Below are positions 1 to 12,200 of a DNA stretch of 64,000 nt, piece after piece. Within the stretch, counting starts at the first letter, position 1; each line of letters begins with the position of its first letter. Made by a program: the position numbers and the translations under genes. The stretch comes from Balanoglossus misakiensis (lineage: Eukaryota > Hemichordata): assembly GCA_040954595.2 (NCBI GenBank), contig CM082592.2, forward strand, positions 9,238,001 through 9,302,000, read 5' to 3'. A model generated the notes under the pieces. It did no database searches. It was not told the origin of the DNA and worked only from the letters and a program-made list of their open reading frames with translations.

Positions 1-1346
1 TGTCCAGAAGTGACGTTGACGCTTTAACGAAAACCCTACACATGACGTCAAAAATGTGCATTCTAATTGCAAGGTGGCCAATGTGAAACGAGACACCTGG
101 TAACAGTAATATGTAATAAAGGTAATCGTTTCCCAGTTAAGTGGCATCGGGCCAGACTGTCAGAGAGTTGTTGTTGTAAAACATGCACCATGAAAGCAAA
201 TGCGTATACTGCAGGGACTATGAACCAATGTATGGTTATCTTCATGTTTGAGTTCTGAATCCTGACATGTTTACGGGCAGGAAGTCTCAACTTTGAAACT
301 ATTATTACTTAGTCTGAGAAATTTTTCCTCTGAAATAAATTGTATCGGGGAGATTATATTCAGCAGTGACGTGTACCAAACTGAATAATAGTCAATTTTC
401 AAACAAATTATATCGGCACCGGCCTTTTGATCTTGGATAATACCCAGTACTACAGTGATTATAACATGCAAATCCGCTGCATTTATCGCGTGCTCGTCAA
501 ATTGCAATGAGACGCACTTCTAAACACCGGCTTATACTAACACTGTGCAGTGAGTCGATGCGAGATATTATAATGGCCTGCTTGTCTGTCAAGGAATTTG
601 TCATGATTTTTGAATAATACAGTTCATTTTCTCCATAGCTCTTCACTCTATTTTATCTTCTGTAGATTGCTTTTTCTCTGGCATTTATAAAAATCCTTTG
701 CCTATGCATGGGTGTCATCCTCTCTGTAATATTTTCAAGCATGTTAATTTCACGGAAGAGTGAATAAGATAGTGAACGTTAGTCAGTCCAATATTAGTTG
801 GTTGATACGTTTGTAAACACCTCTGTAATTCAATGTATGAATCAAAGCGTGACATCGTCTTGCGCAAAAACAACTAAATGAAATAAATCATTTGGACTCT
901 CACTGACATTTCAATTAACGGTTACATTATTTACACCATGAATCATGAATAATTGTAAACTGTCACAAGTTAAACTTTAGAAAATATGAATGTGCACAGA
1001 TTTCATTGCTCTTACACTTGGAGTTATTTGAACATCTTCATCTGCCCGCAGGCCCCTTGGTAATAACGTTGGCTTATCGCTGTGGATAACATGTTTGTTA
1101 TCTATTGCTAACACAATTACTGTCTGTTCTGTTTCTATGTTGACATTTCCCAAGCTGGCCGATTCCTCCTAGGCCTCGTTGTACATACTTTCAGACGAGG
1201 GATTATTTGGAAAGATTAGGTTCATTTCTCGGAGCAGCCGATATTCCTGGCCTCATTAGAACGGCTGTCGCTCATCGAATCTTTCGCTGGTCGATAATGC
1301 ATTCTGGGTTCAATCTTAATACTCGGTACTACATGTATGTTGTTAC
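1..1346. other. Intergenic, no gene seen
   Basis: AT-rich sequence with only short open frames lacking domains or splice support. A TGACGTCA word (CRE-like) occurs near 45-55. Confidence 0.6.
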
Positions 1347-3429
1347 ATCCCTTACCAAATTTCCGAGTGCTCGGGTGCACCTCGGGTGCACCTAAAATAC
1401 ACCCAAAACACACCAATTGCACTTAGACCCACCCGTAACCTACCTAAAACACACCACTGTAAGATGAGGTGGGTTTTGGGTGGGTGGTCTAACCCACCCG
1501 AAATCCACCCCTACAACATAAACTGAATAGGTGTCTTACGGGTGCACCCGAAATACACCTCCTGAAATCAGCACTGGCCGTTAAGGCACCCAAAACACAC
1601 CTGCTTTAGACTTTGCAACTTTTTCACAACGGGAAGGCACCCAAAACACGCCCGCTTTCGACTTTGCAATTTTTTCACATCGGGAAGGCACCCAAAACAC
1701 ACCCGCTTTAGACTTGGCAACTTTTTCTCATAGGGAAGGCACCCAAAACACACCTGCTTTAGACTTTGCAACTTTTTCACAACGGGAAGGCACCCAAAAC
1801 ACATCCGCTTTCGACTTTGCAACTTTTTCACATCGGGAAGGCACCCAAAACACACCCGCCTTCGACTTTGCAATTTTTTCACATCGGGAAGGCACCCAAA
1901 ACACACCCGCTTTCGACTTTGCAACTTTTTCACATCGGAAAGGCACCCAAAACACACCCGTTTTAGACTTTGCAACTTTTTCACATCAGTTAGTTGATGA
2001 AAAATTATATCATCTGTTGAAGTTGGAAAATTTCTGAATATATTTTATTAAATAATTAACACAGCTCCAAGGAATAAAAAACATTTTTTTTATTTATATG
2101 TACTGGAATATCACACAAAATCAAGTTCTGTCTCTTTATTTTGGAGATCACGATTTTAATAAAAGTTTTCCACGATTTATTCACCACAATCTACAACCCT
2201 TGCAAGTTGTACTGGCCGATGTACAATACTTGACTTTTGACCCGGGACGTCATTAACATACGTAACCGGATTGGTCCATTCATAATAACGTCATTGAACA
2301 GTCATACAGGCAAGTCCACATCGTAGACACGGAAGTCAATGTCGGAAAGCCATTTCGACGCAGTTTTAGCAAAATTTGTGAAATCGTTTCGTTGTTCCGA
2401 CTACTTTAGGCGTCAGAGATGACGTGCGGATATCAAAACACGTAAGATCATGACAAGGGAGGTCAGTCACGTACGTTCATCGCGCGCATCGGTCGACGGG
2501 GTCATCACAATGTGGCCGCCATTCTCGATGTCAGTAAACGCGGTCGCATTCAAACACATCGCGTTTTGATATGACTCGGACGATTGTAAGTACCAAACGC
2601 GTTTTGAACGAACACCTACTCCTGTGGTGTGTCCATTGATAGCTGTTGATTTGACCGTACTCATTACAAGAAATCTCGATCGCCATTAAAGGACGATGAT
2701 GCATGGACGAGCATCCGCGAGAATGGTTCATTCAAAATGGCGTGGACATTGCATGTACGTTGCATAATATCGTTCCCGGACAGAAATGTGAAGCAGCATG
2801 CCTCGGATAACTTTATTATTGCTGTGAAACCACTGACTATATTCTGATCACGGTGACCACATTTCCATCGAACTTAGTGTAGATTACAAGTGTTTGTACA
2901 TAGCTAGTCGAACTGTACTATGTAGCTCTATCATTTTATCCTTCATTTTATTTTTACTGTACTGTACAAAAGAACTTTATTAAGTTTACAATTAGCAATA
3001 TATTGACTTTTAGTTTTATTGAACAATAATTGTATTGGCTGTTTTTTTTCACATTGTGTGTGTGTGTGTATGAGCCACTGCAGCAACTGCATAATTATAC
3101 ATCCATAATATCATTCAGGTGTGTTTTAGGTGCCACCTAAAGTGCACCCGGAGTATGTTGTTCCGGGTGCGTTTCGGGTGCATCCATACCATATCATACG
3201 GGTGTGTTTTAGGTGCCACCTAAGGTGCACCTCGGGTGTGCTCTATTTCGGGTGCCTTTTGGGTGCACCTATAATGCACCTGTTTTGTACACCCGAAACA
3301 CACCTAAAGTGACCAATTTAAGGTGGTTTCGGGTGTGTTCTGAGGGGTGTGTTTCGGGTGCCACCTAAGGTGCACCCAGGGTGTGTTCTTTCGGGTGCCT
3401 TTCGGGTGCACCCGATTTTGGTAAGGGAT
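1347..3429. mobile_element. 2.1-kb terminal-inverted-repeat (foldback-like) DNA element
   Basis: The left end reads ATCCCTTACCAAA and the right end is its reverse complement (TTTGGTAAGGGAT). Inside each end lie about 200-300 bp packed with inverted copies of a GGGTGCACC / GGGTGTGTTTCGGGTGCC motif. No transposase is visible, so the element is non-autonomous. AT lies next to the CCC/GGG ends on both sides; no longer target duplication is clear, and the superfamily is unknown. The middle holds the 51-bp minisatellite and otherwise unremarkable AT-rich sequence. Confidence 0.6.
1585..1989. repeat. 51-bp minisatellite, 8 copies
   Basis: Copies start at 1585, 1636, 1687, 1738, 1789, 1840, 1891 and 1942, each beginning GGCACCCAAAACACACC and passing through TTTGCAACTTTTTCACA. 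The period is exactly 51 and copies differ at a few sites. Because 51 is a multiple of three, several frames stay open on both strands, which explains the repetitive open frames of up to 138 codons here; they are not genes. Confidence 0.95.
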
Positions 3430-6400
3430 TTAGCCGTGGAGGATTTGGGATGTGTTTTAGAGTCTGTGTCTAAATTGGGTACCCTTCTTTTATCGGTGGG
3501 CGATAATAATGAGGTTGTGATGACATAAATAATATACATTATGTTTGATATCAAAAACATTTCAATTGGTAGTAATACAGAATGGCTTCACCTATTAGGT
3601 TAACATCTCAATCGAAAGCACGTCAGTCAGTGCGCTCATGTTGATAGACCATCGAGCTAATAACACTCAAGTTTGCGCCCAGAGATTCAAAGGTCTGAAG
3701 ATTCAATTTGCTTCCTCACCGGGATAGAAAATCTCTGCTCGCCAAACTATCTTTATCTTAATCCGCAGATCTCCGCTTGACATCATCTGACGTCTCATAT
3801 GAGTCCATTGGTGGGGGGTTTCTAATCAAGTTACCCCTGTAGAGGTACATTTTGAACAGGAGACAAAATTGCGTTCAACGTCGGCGATTCGCTCGCTCTG
3901 CTGAAGGTGAAAATTGTCCTTCGTTCGAAGACATGCGCTTGTTGAAGTAAAATGAGAAAATTGAATTGAAAATGGACTGTACTGATAACCGTAACATGCC
4001 AATGGGAATGCTGTCTTCGAGTGAAACGGGGACATTGACCGTGTAATACGAATCGCCCGCTACACGATAACCCAGCTATCCTTGTGTCCCCGTTGTGTGA
4101 TATTTTACTCTGTGTTGAAATGTCCTTTACACTCACCTGGCTGTTTCAAGTTTACTCCCGCGTCCATCACGATGATTAAGGTGAGGATGTTTGCCAGGTT
4201 GGAGACTTGAATGTTCTGAAAAGCCATCACCATTTCTATTCCACGGCGAAGCACAAAATTCCAGCTGCGCACAGCCGCACTTTTTTCCAAACAGGGATGA
4301 ACACAATGGACCGGTCTTAAGACGGATGCGTCAAAAAAGGGGCTTATCTATGCGAATCGTGTCGTCTTGTCCAAGTAAAGCAGCGCTCGTGCACGCTTGC
4401 ACTCAGAAGCGATGATCATTGTTCGTAGACAGCGGTACTATTTCACGCAAGTTGCGTAATAACTGACTTGAGTGGATAGAAGCTCTCAGTCCAGTAAATC
4501 GCAAATCACACTCGACGCCTCTTGACGAGAATTTCTATTAGGAGAAGTGGGTATGAAGGACGATCCAGAGTTTAGTTTTCTCCAGTCGCGATATACCGGT
4601 ATCATAGACATGAAACGCTGACAAAATGTCGCCAGCCGCAGGGTTGCCAGATTTCATTTGTCCAAAATGGCTTCATCTGTGGACATCGCTGATTGCATAC
4701 AGCGACGGTGCGTAGGAGGAAGTATCTACAGGTTTGCCAAACTGATACATCGGGTGCGCGCACATCGATCGAAAAATCCGGAATGCAATCTCCGGAGAAG
4801 ACGTATCATTGCGAATACCTGTAGAGTATTTGAATATTCTTATACGATGTCTCACGCAAATCGGTTGCGACCAATATCGCGGGGGTGTACGCCCATACTG
4901 AGGGGCGATATGCGACGCCAACAGTCTTTTGGGCAAAGACCAGCAAACTCTTAATATTCAAATTGCATGCTTACGAAATAACACGAATTTCTACTAAAAC
5001 GCTGTAGTGTCGTCTACATCCGGGATACAAGCAATGTCATGTATACGGTGAACTGAGCAATTTTCAGAACCACTTTGTCGACTTGCTGCCCTTTGCTATG
5101 CCGTGACTATGCAATTGAGAGCCAATCTGTGGAAATATCTCAAACATTTCCTTTCCCCCTTAAGTACCGGAGATTCATCAAGCCTTCGTCGCCACCAATC
5201 ATTATTTTGTTTCCAGCTTTTATCATAAGTTCCTTACTGTAATACACTGATTATTATTTTCTAAGTCAACGCGCGCCGAGGGCTATGTGCACTATTCTCG
5301 TACTTCGCTGACAATGGGGACAGTCGTTAATGATAGGGATAACAATGTGCGACCGTACTCAGGGATAAATAGATGGAATATTTGGGCTATTACGGCGTAT
5401 ATAGGTTAAAGATATCCACTGATATACTTCCAGCATTTCCACATGTGTATCTCGCATTGTAATTAAGCCACATTGACCACATCGGCAAAATAACCTAGCT
5501 CGAAAGTTCACCCGGCATAAATGTTTGAACCCATTTCGTTAATGGAAGGAGGCCGTATACTCCAAGCGAACTACCGATAGTTTACGGCCATGTTCAAAAG
5601 CACTCTCAATGAACTCACGGTAATATATTAATTGAAGTCATCTGATCATGCTGAAAATCTTGAAAGAGCTTCTGGGAGTGAAAGGAGATAGTGCTGCATC
5701 TCCTGACATTGATCAAAGATCAAATGTCACCTCACCAATCCGAATACTATGAATACTCACACTCTTCTAATGTAATTGGCCCTCATACCCACTAGATTAC
5801 AATGTCGTTTTGGAGTGCATGTATCTGGTGTAGCCCTGCCATAGTTCAGATCATATTTATTAACCTCTTTCTGTTAAAGGTATACGGTCGCCTCCAATTT
5901 ACATATGACACGCGCATTTGCCGGCACACGGTCTTGAATATCAACAGTCCTTGAAATCGATGATAAAAATCAATGCAACACACGACTGTCATCTCCCATC
6001 TGTGTAGTGCGCGACCCAGATTCTGAAGAGCACAAGAAATGTGATTCCGCGCATTTTCCACTTTACAATCCCATTTTCTCAAACAACCTTTTCGGCTAAG
6101 CGGTCATCGTGCGCTGCAACTTACAGACCATTAATTTTGATTTCCACGAATGTTTTTGACAAGGTAGGGCCGACACTAAAATAACCCAACCAACTCAGCG
6201 TGATATGGCAATAAATGTGCCATATATTTTTTTACCACAAGAATGGATCTTTCAACAGCAATAACCATGCTTACTGACACATAACGTGGCACGGAGCATT
6301 TACTATATTATGATATCGGCAACCACATACGATTCAGCGGAAATTCGCACTCATGACACAAACAAGATGACACCGGCATTATTTCATTGGGAAACCCCCC

Positions 6401-8444
6401 AAAAAGAACAGTTGTTTTATTCACATTACAAAGAACATGAACCTCTCGAAGTCGCCTACATTGCATAGTAACATGAAAATATTTGGCTAAATAGAAATAT
6501 TACAGCCTAGTCCATGAGTCATATTTTCAAGTTGGAGAACTAGGCAACTGCAGTCGATGATAAATAAACGGAAAATTTAAGCGTGTCGTTTTGTGGAGCT
6601 ACGCATTTCGACTTATTGATTGTTCTGTTGGCCAGAGGTCTCTTGCCTGTTTTGTGCACAAACAGGAAAATACAGTGTCTATTCCTCAAGATACTTTCTT
6701 CATTTAGTGTTATCCTTTAGACACCAAAGCCTACATCCAGGATCCTGCCCGGAATATTGTCAAGTAATTGTTAATTATCATTACGTAATGTTTTCTAGTG
6801 AATTATACGTTATACCCGTCTACCGACACTAATATTTCTGCCATTTAGGGGGCAAAAGTTATTCCTTCTTAACCTCTAAATTGAACAGTTTGACCAACAG
6901 AAAAAGTAATCCCCATAATATACAAATTACTTGTGAAAAATAAGAGTTACTACTGAATCGCACATTTTTAGGAAAATAAAAAAAAAGATGAAAGTTGTGT
7001 TGACTTTCTTACTGGCTCAAAATTAAAAAAAAAATCACTTTCTCCCAGAATGTGCCAATCAATGCGTAAAGATCTGGGGTCATTTCGACTTTGGAAAGTT
7101 CCCAGTTCACAAGAGTCGACATACAGTTCTTGGGTTAGATCAGTTCAAGATCTAAAATGGATATCTCGGTAACAGACGACGCTATTCTGGGTTTTATCAT
7201 TCCATGGCCCTCCAAATCTCTGACCTAAAAATCACACGAAGACATCGATGGGATGCTGTTAACACTGTCGTCATTTCCATACATGTACAAATTGCACCAC
7301 GTCACGTCGCACCAAGTTAGAAATCCATCGGCGAAACTTGAATAAGTGTTCTTGTATATCCCACAGCACATCACATTGCCTATTTATCCTTTGGTTCCGC
7401 TGTGTTTCTAAAATAAAAAAAAGAACATTAGCATTTTTTACCACCATATGAGTCAGCAAAATTTAAATGAGCTTAGCCTAAAAAGATGAACGCGTGTTGA
7501 CTTTTCTAAAAATGTTTGTCTTGCGTCAACGGTTGCGATCACGATTTAGTATGTAAAACCACTGAGGTATAGCTGAAAGATCATATCTTGCCCGTCTTGT
7601 GAACATAAAAAAATGGCTAGGGTTTTTACGACGTATTTAGTGTGTCGTGTTCTCCGTGAAATATATGCGCTGGTTGCCAAATGAGTAAATATTGAAAGTG
7701 ATGTGTGCGCTGCCTTGACACCCCAAAGGATGCTAACACCTACCTTTCACACACGTGTCGTCTTGTAAGGGGGCACCAGCTGGAAGTTAACTTTTCCCTG
7801 AAAAGCGATACATGGATGAAGCGTGATTAACAAGAATTGCATGGCCACTGATTAATTGCATAGATGTCGCCATTGCGGATTGCTTTCAATGGTCGAACGT
7901 TATCGGGTTGATCTATAACTGCGCATGTGTGTGTGAACACGCGCCATGACGTAACGCTGCAATGCTAGTGCAAGTCCAAACACTTCAAATTCACAACATG
8001 AGCTAAAAAAACATGCGAGCAGTAAGCCAGCAAGGCGCAGTGGGAGATGGGTAAGCTTAAAAAGCGCACAGCAACACTGATCGTAAAACGGCAAAGCAAG
8101 GAAAACAACCAAATCAACGTCATGTGTCAACGAAAAAACAAATCTTGCGTAAACCGTTCTCTTAACTGGTAAAAATTGAATTGGTGATTCTAAATTTACC
8201 TCCACTATCTTACTGATTCGTACTTTCTTCGTCCCAATCCTTCGTGAGCAGACACAAAGGGTGAAATCAGTTAATACTCTTTCTTATACTACAATTCGGG
8301 AGCGTCAAAGCACATGCATTGGGGGGTATACACAGTAGTCTCATATTGTTAAATTTTGTGGGGGTTCATGCTTTCTAATTGCCATTTTAAGGGCAAAGCC
8401 GGATAGAGTACTGTTTATACCTAGATTTCCAAGCTTTTCCACTC
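3430..8444. other. Receptor 3' UTR and flanking sequence, no other gene seen
   Basis: The receptor's last exon must continue below 8445, but I could not place its polyadenylation site: no AATAAA on the minus strand is evident close to the stop. Open frames here (up to 101 codons) are Cys/Phe-rich or opposite-strand artefacts. A GGGA-rich tract lies at about 8606-8631, just above the stop in intron 13. Confidence 0.5.
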
Positions 8445-8459
8445 TCACACCGAAGTTTC
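8445..8459 (-). CDS. GRID: Receptor exon 14: terminal micro-coding exon, ETSV and stop
   Basis: Just 441 bp past the exon 13 donor is the strongest acceptor in the neighbourhood, a long pyrimidine tract (CTTTCTATGCTTTCTTTTCTCAG). In phase 0 the bases after it read Glu-Thr-Ser-Val-stop. ETSV fits the class I PDZ ligand rule (S/T-x-hydrophobic), and vertebrate GRID1/GRID2 also end in Thr-Ser-Ile. The exon continues as 3' UTR below 8445 with no visible end. The call is an inference from splice signal, phase and motif; no transcript was seen. Confidence 0.7.
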   Translation of the reverse strand, partial: ETSV

Positions 8460-9210
8460 CTGAGAAAAGAAAGCATAGAAAGAAACACAGGCTTAAATCG
8501 CAAACACAAAGCGTGGCAAACACCCTGCAAAGAAGCATATGCTAATAAATGAAATGGGATAAAGCCAGCAACAGAAAGCCACGTGACGTAGGATCAGAAG
8601 GTATGGGAGGGAGGGAGGGAGGGGTGGAGTGGAACGGAGATTGCGCCCTCAAACTTAATTAAACATAAATAATCAATATGACGCCATCTTTAACTCAAAC
8701 ATAAATATTACTTAATAAATTATAGCTTATTGTCGAATCTAAAAGGTACATTTGACATTCGTCGATTCGTCGAGCCTGTTGCTGACGAAAACCGTGATCG
8801 AGGAAGTAGACCGAAAAGAGATGTGCTGGGGGTTTACATGTACATGCGAAACAAGACTGTTCCTCCCCCCCCCCCACACACAACTCTCGTATACACACAC
8901 CTTTGTCTTAATACTTTTACACTTTTTCTTATAAACCGAGGGTCTGTGCCACATGTGCTCGATGATGACGGTGAGAAACGACATGGCCGCACCCATGATC
9001 AGGATGTAAAATACACCAGCCACGGTCTCCAGCCCAATGTCGCTGGTGTCTCGTGTGGAACTGGGCTCATCGTCGGGGCATATGCTCTCCCTTTCAAACC
9101 ATTTTTTCCTCAGTTCTTCCAATTTCCCTTCCTCCTGCATCCTGAGGATACTTGGGGGAAAAGAGCAAAATGAAATTAATTCTCTATGAATCATCGCGTT
9201 GTCGTCGTCG

Positions 9211-9274
<64 letters not shown>

Positions 9275-12200
9275 TGCCTGATTGCCTCTCCAGAAAGCAT
9301 ATTCCCGCTTGCTGTTTCTCCCCTTTCTTCTTGAAACTAAACCGAAAAGTTATAGACGAGAAAGGAGAAACTTGAACTTACTGCAGAGACATTTGGTCCC
9401 TGTACTCAGCCCCTTGTGGCGCTGCGATGCCATAACCCTTTAAATTGAACGGCTTCCCGACAGTCATTAAATCACATTCCGTCTGCTTTAAGTATTCCAA
9501 TATGGGCGCGTCCCACAGGAAAGCATAATCCTCTTCCTTGACCCGCTTGTACCCTTCCTTATCGGTCTGCACCCAGGGGGACGGGTTAGCGTGCGTCATC
9601 GCGTTCCACATTTTCTCGTACACCCCAACATTGGACCTTTTCTCGAAGAACCTCTGCAGACTGCTATCCTCGATGGTGCCGTACGCCACTTTGCTCTGGT
9701 ACGCCAAGTCCTCGAGCGAATTGATCGGGTTCTCCATCCGCGTGACGGTCAGAAACGCGGCCAGGTTCGCCGTGTACGTGGCAATCACGATGAGGGCGAA
9801 AAACCACCAGAACGCGCTGAGAATCCGGCCGGAGAAAGATATGGGTGTGGTGTCACCTCCTGAAAAGAGAATAGTTGTCATTCTTTAGTCGCCTTCGGTA
9901 CTGAACGTGGCTGTTCCCATATTGATTCTACTTCCAGTCACGTGACAAAATCAAATCATATCTTCATCAGTGAAAGTAAATAGGATTTCACGAATCCTTA
10001 TCCCAAACAAATATATCTCTACCCTATGAATCAATCAAACTGACACAAAATACAACTTTACCGTGTAATGTGTAAAGTGCTAGTCTTATGTGAATGTGAG
10101 CTGGTACTTGTTAAAAGTAGCGTTGCCGGATTAGCCAAGTAAATGGCAGAAGGTTTTGCATACAGTAAATCTATGCCTCCTGTAGTTACAATAAACTTAC
10201 AATAAGAAAAATTGGTGACGTAATTAGTGTGGCGTCAACGTTTGGCATCGAGAACGGAAAGTGATATTTCCCTTTTTCATCACAGCCGCATAAAAATAAT
10301 TAATTTGACCGGACAAGTGTCGTACCAGCGCACATTCATTTTTGGGGTTTAAATTATAAAGATATATATAAAGTGACTTTTTTTCTAACAATACTCGTGC
10401 GTATATATAAACGTTGGTGCGTAAACTTAGCAACCGAGAGAGGGCCCGAAGATTCTGTGATGTATGAATTTTGCGTTGAAAGGAAATCACGTACATAAAC
10501 TGTCGGCAATGGTCGGGAAATATCGCTTTCGATCGAGCTTGATGCCAGAGTGTTTGTTGTTGAGGGTCTAAGAAAGGGTCGTTCCTGGCGTTCGTGTGTC
10601 ATAGTGTGCCGTACACCGTCGCAAGAGATGCAATCAGAGATATCACCGGCAATTAAGTATATATACGTGTTTTTAGTTGTAGTGGCTTTGTGATGGAGAA
10701 ACACAGAATCGTTGGGGTCCATCCCTGGTCTTTTTTCTACAGAACACGACATATGCAAATATATAAGCTGCATGGAGAACTGCGCATGGTTGGAGTGGTA
10801 CGAGGGGGAGAGTTTGTCTGGGAGAAGGGTGTATGCAAGTAGGGTGCATATGAGGGTAGGAATGGTGAGAAAATTTAAGAGCAGTTAACAAACGTTGCCG
10901 AATTAAGCAGTACCACTATGATAGTAATTAACAGTTCAGGAAGTCACCTATAACAAATTTGCACTCTTGACCAATTTGACCATTTTTGATCAATTTATCT
11001 TAAAACGAGACCCCGACCTCTGTTTCGCGTAATGTTTGCACAGCGTAAATGTGTATTTTCAGCGCGATGGCTCGCTTTGTGATAAAATATTTAACAAATA
11101 TAGTAAAATCACACTTGGTGAGTTCCCGATCTGATTAATCAACAAAGTTTAACTAAAAAGAGGCATTAGGCCCATCACCACAAAATGATACAAAGTGTTA
11201 TTTTTGCCAGGAACACCTAACATGCAGATAAAGTATTGCCTTCGTGATGGCTGGGTCCAGCAATTCTCCATGGTGCCGCTAGACTCACGTTATGTACACG
11301 GACACACGTCAAACAGATGGAGTCGGGAGGGAGTTACACGCCGCGAAATTTGGCCAAAGGAGTAAAGAAAAACAAATAGCGTGAGTTTAAAAAAAAGTTA
11401 ATACCGGTAGTAAATAATATACCAATACGAAATGTGTTTAATGATAATGGTTGTAGACAAAAAAAATAATTGAGGATGAGGGTCATATTAATGTGAATGA
11501 CAGAGAAGTAAGCTTTTACCAAATTGTTCTGAGAAGATTTTGTAACGATAGTTGCTCAACTCATACTGAAGGGGCATTGATCTGCTCTGAGCATTGGCCA
11601 AAACCAAAATTGTCTTGTTCTGTTAGCGACAGCTAATCTATGCCCTATAAAGGACTTATACAAGTATCAACACACTCAGTCTGAGCATCATGCATTTTTG
11701 TGTACCTGTGTAGATGGTGACTATTGTCAATATGAAAACTATGCATATGTGCACTTGACAAAAACGCGGGAAACTGGACCTTTCGCCTGCTTCAATAAAA
11801 TAATAAACGACAAACTACAATTAATAAACAGTACAAAGATAGATACTAAAATACCACAATTTACTGTTTATGCCCCTTTAACCACCGACAGTTTAAGTTA
11901 GACAATGTAATTGACCTAAAACTGCCAAGGGACAAGCACTTGTTTGAGGTGTAACGGATTTGTTGCTGCAGCTAGAATAATAAGACATTTTAAGTGTTAA
12001 CAGACACTTCAGACGAACGTGTGCCAGCTCAGGCCTCGTCATGAACTAATGTTGCTAGACAAAGTTAATTACACATTGTGGCAATTAAGATCATATCATT
12101 TTATTGCAAATGACAGCATCAAGGGTTGGTAAAGAATTTTTGTCTAAGAATAATATGGTTGGAATGTGTTCATGTCTTTAATTCCTGGGCAGTGCGAATG

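Noticed and set aside
1568-2037. Repetitive open frames of 60-138 codons on both strands
   Set aside because: They are produced by a 51-bp tandem repeat, whose period is a multiple of three; no start context, domain or splice support.
9152-9334. Plus-strand frame with a long poly-histidine run
   Set aside because: It is the translated ATC microsatellite inside a receptor intron.
9538-9888. Plus-strand open frames over 9.5-9.9 kb, 12.4-12.65 kb and 15.46-15.99 kb
   Set aside because: They are opposite-strand shadows of receptor exons 12, 11 and 6, which carry the real homology.
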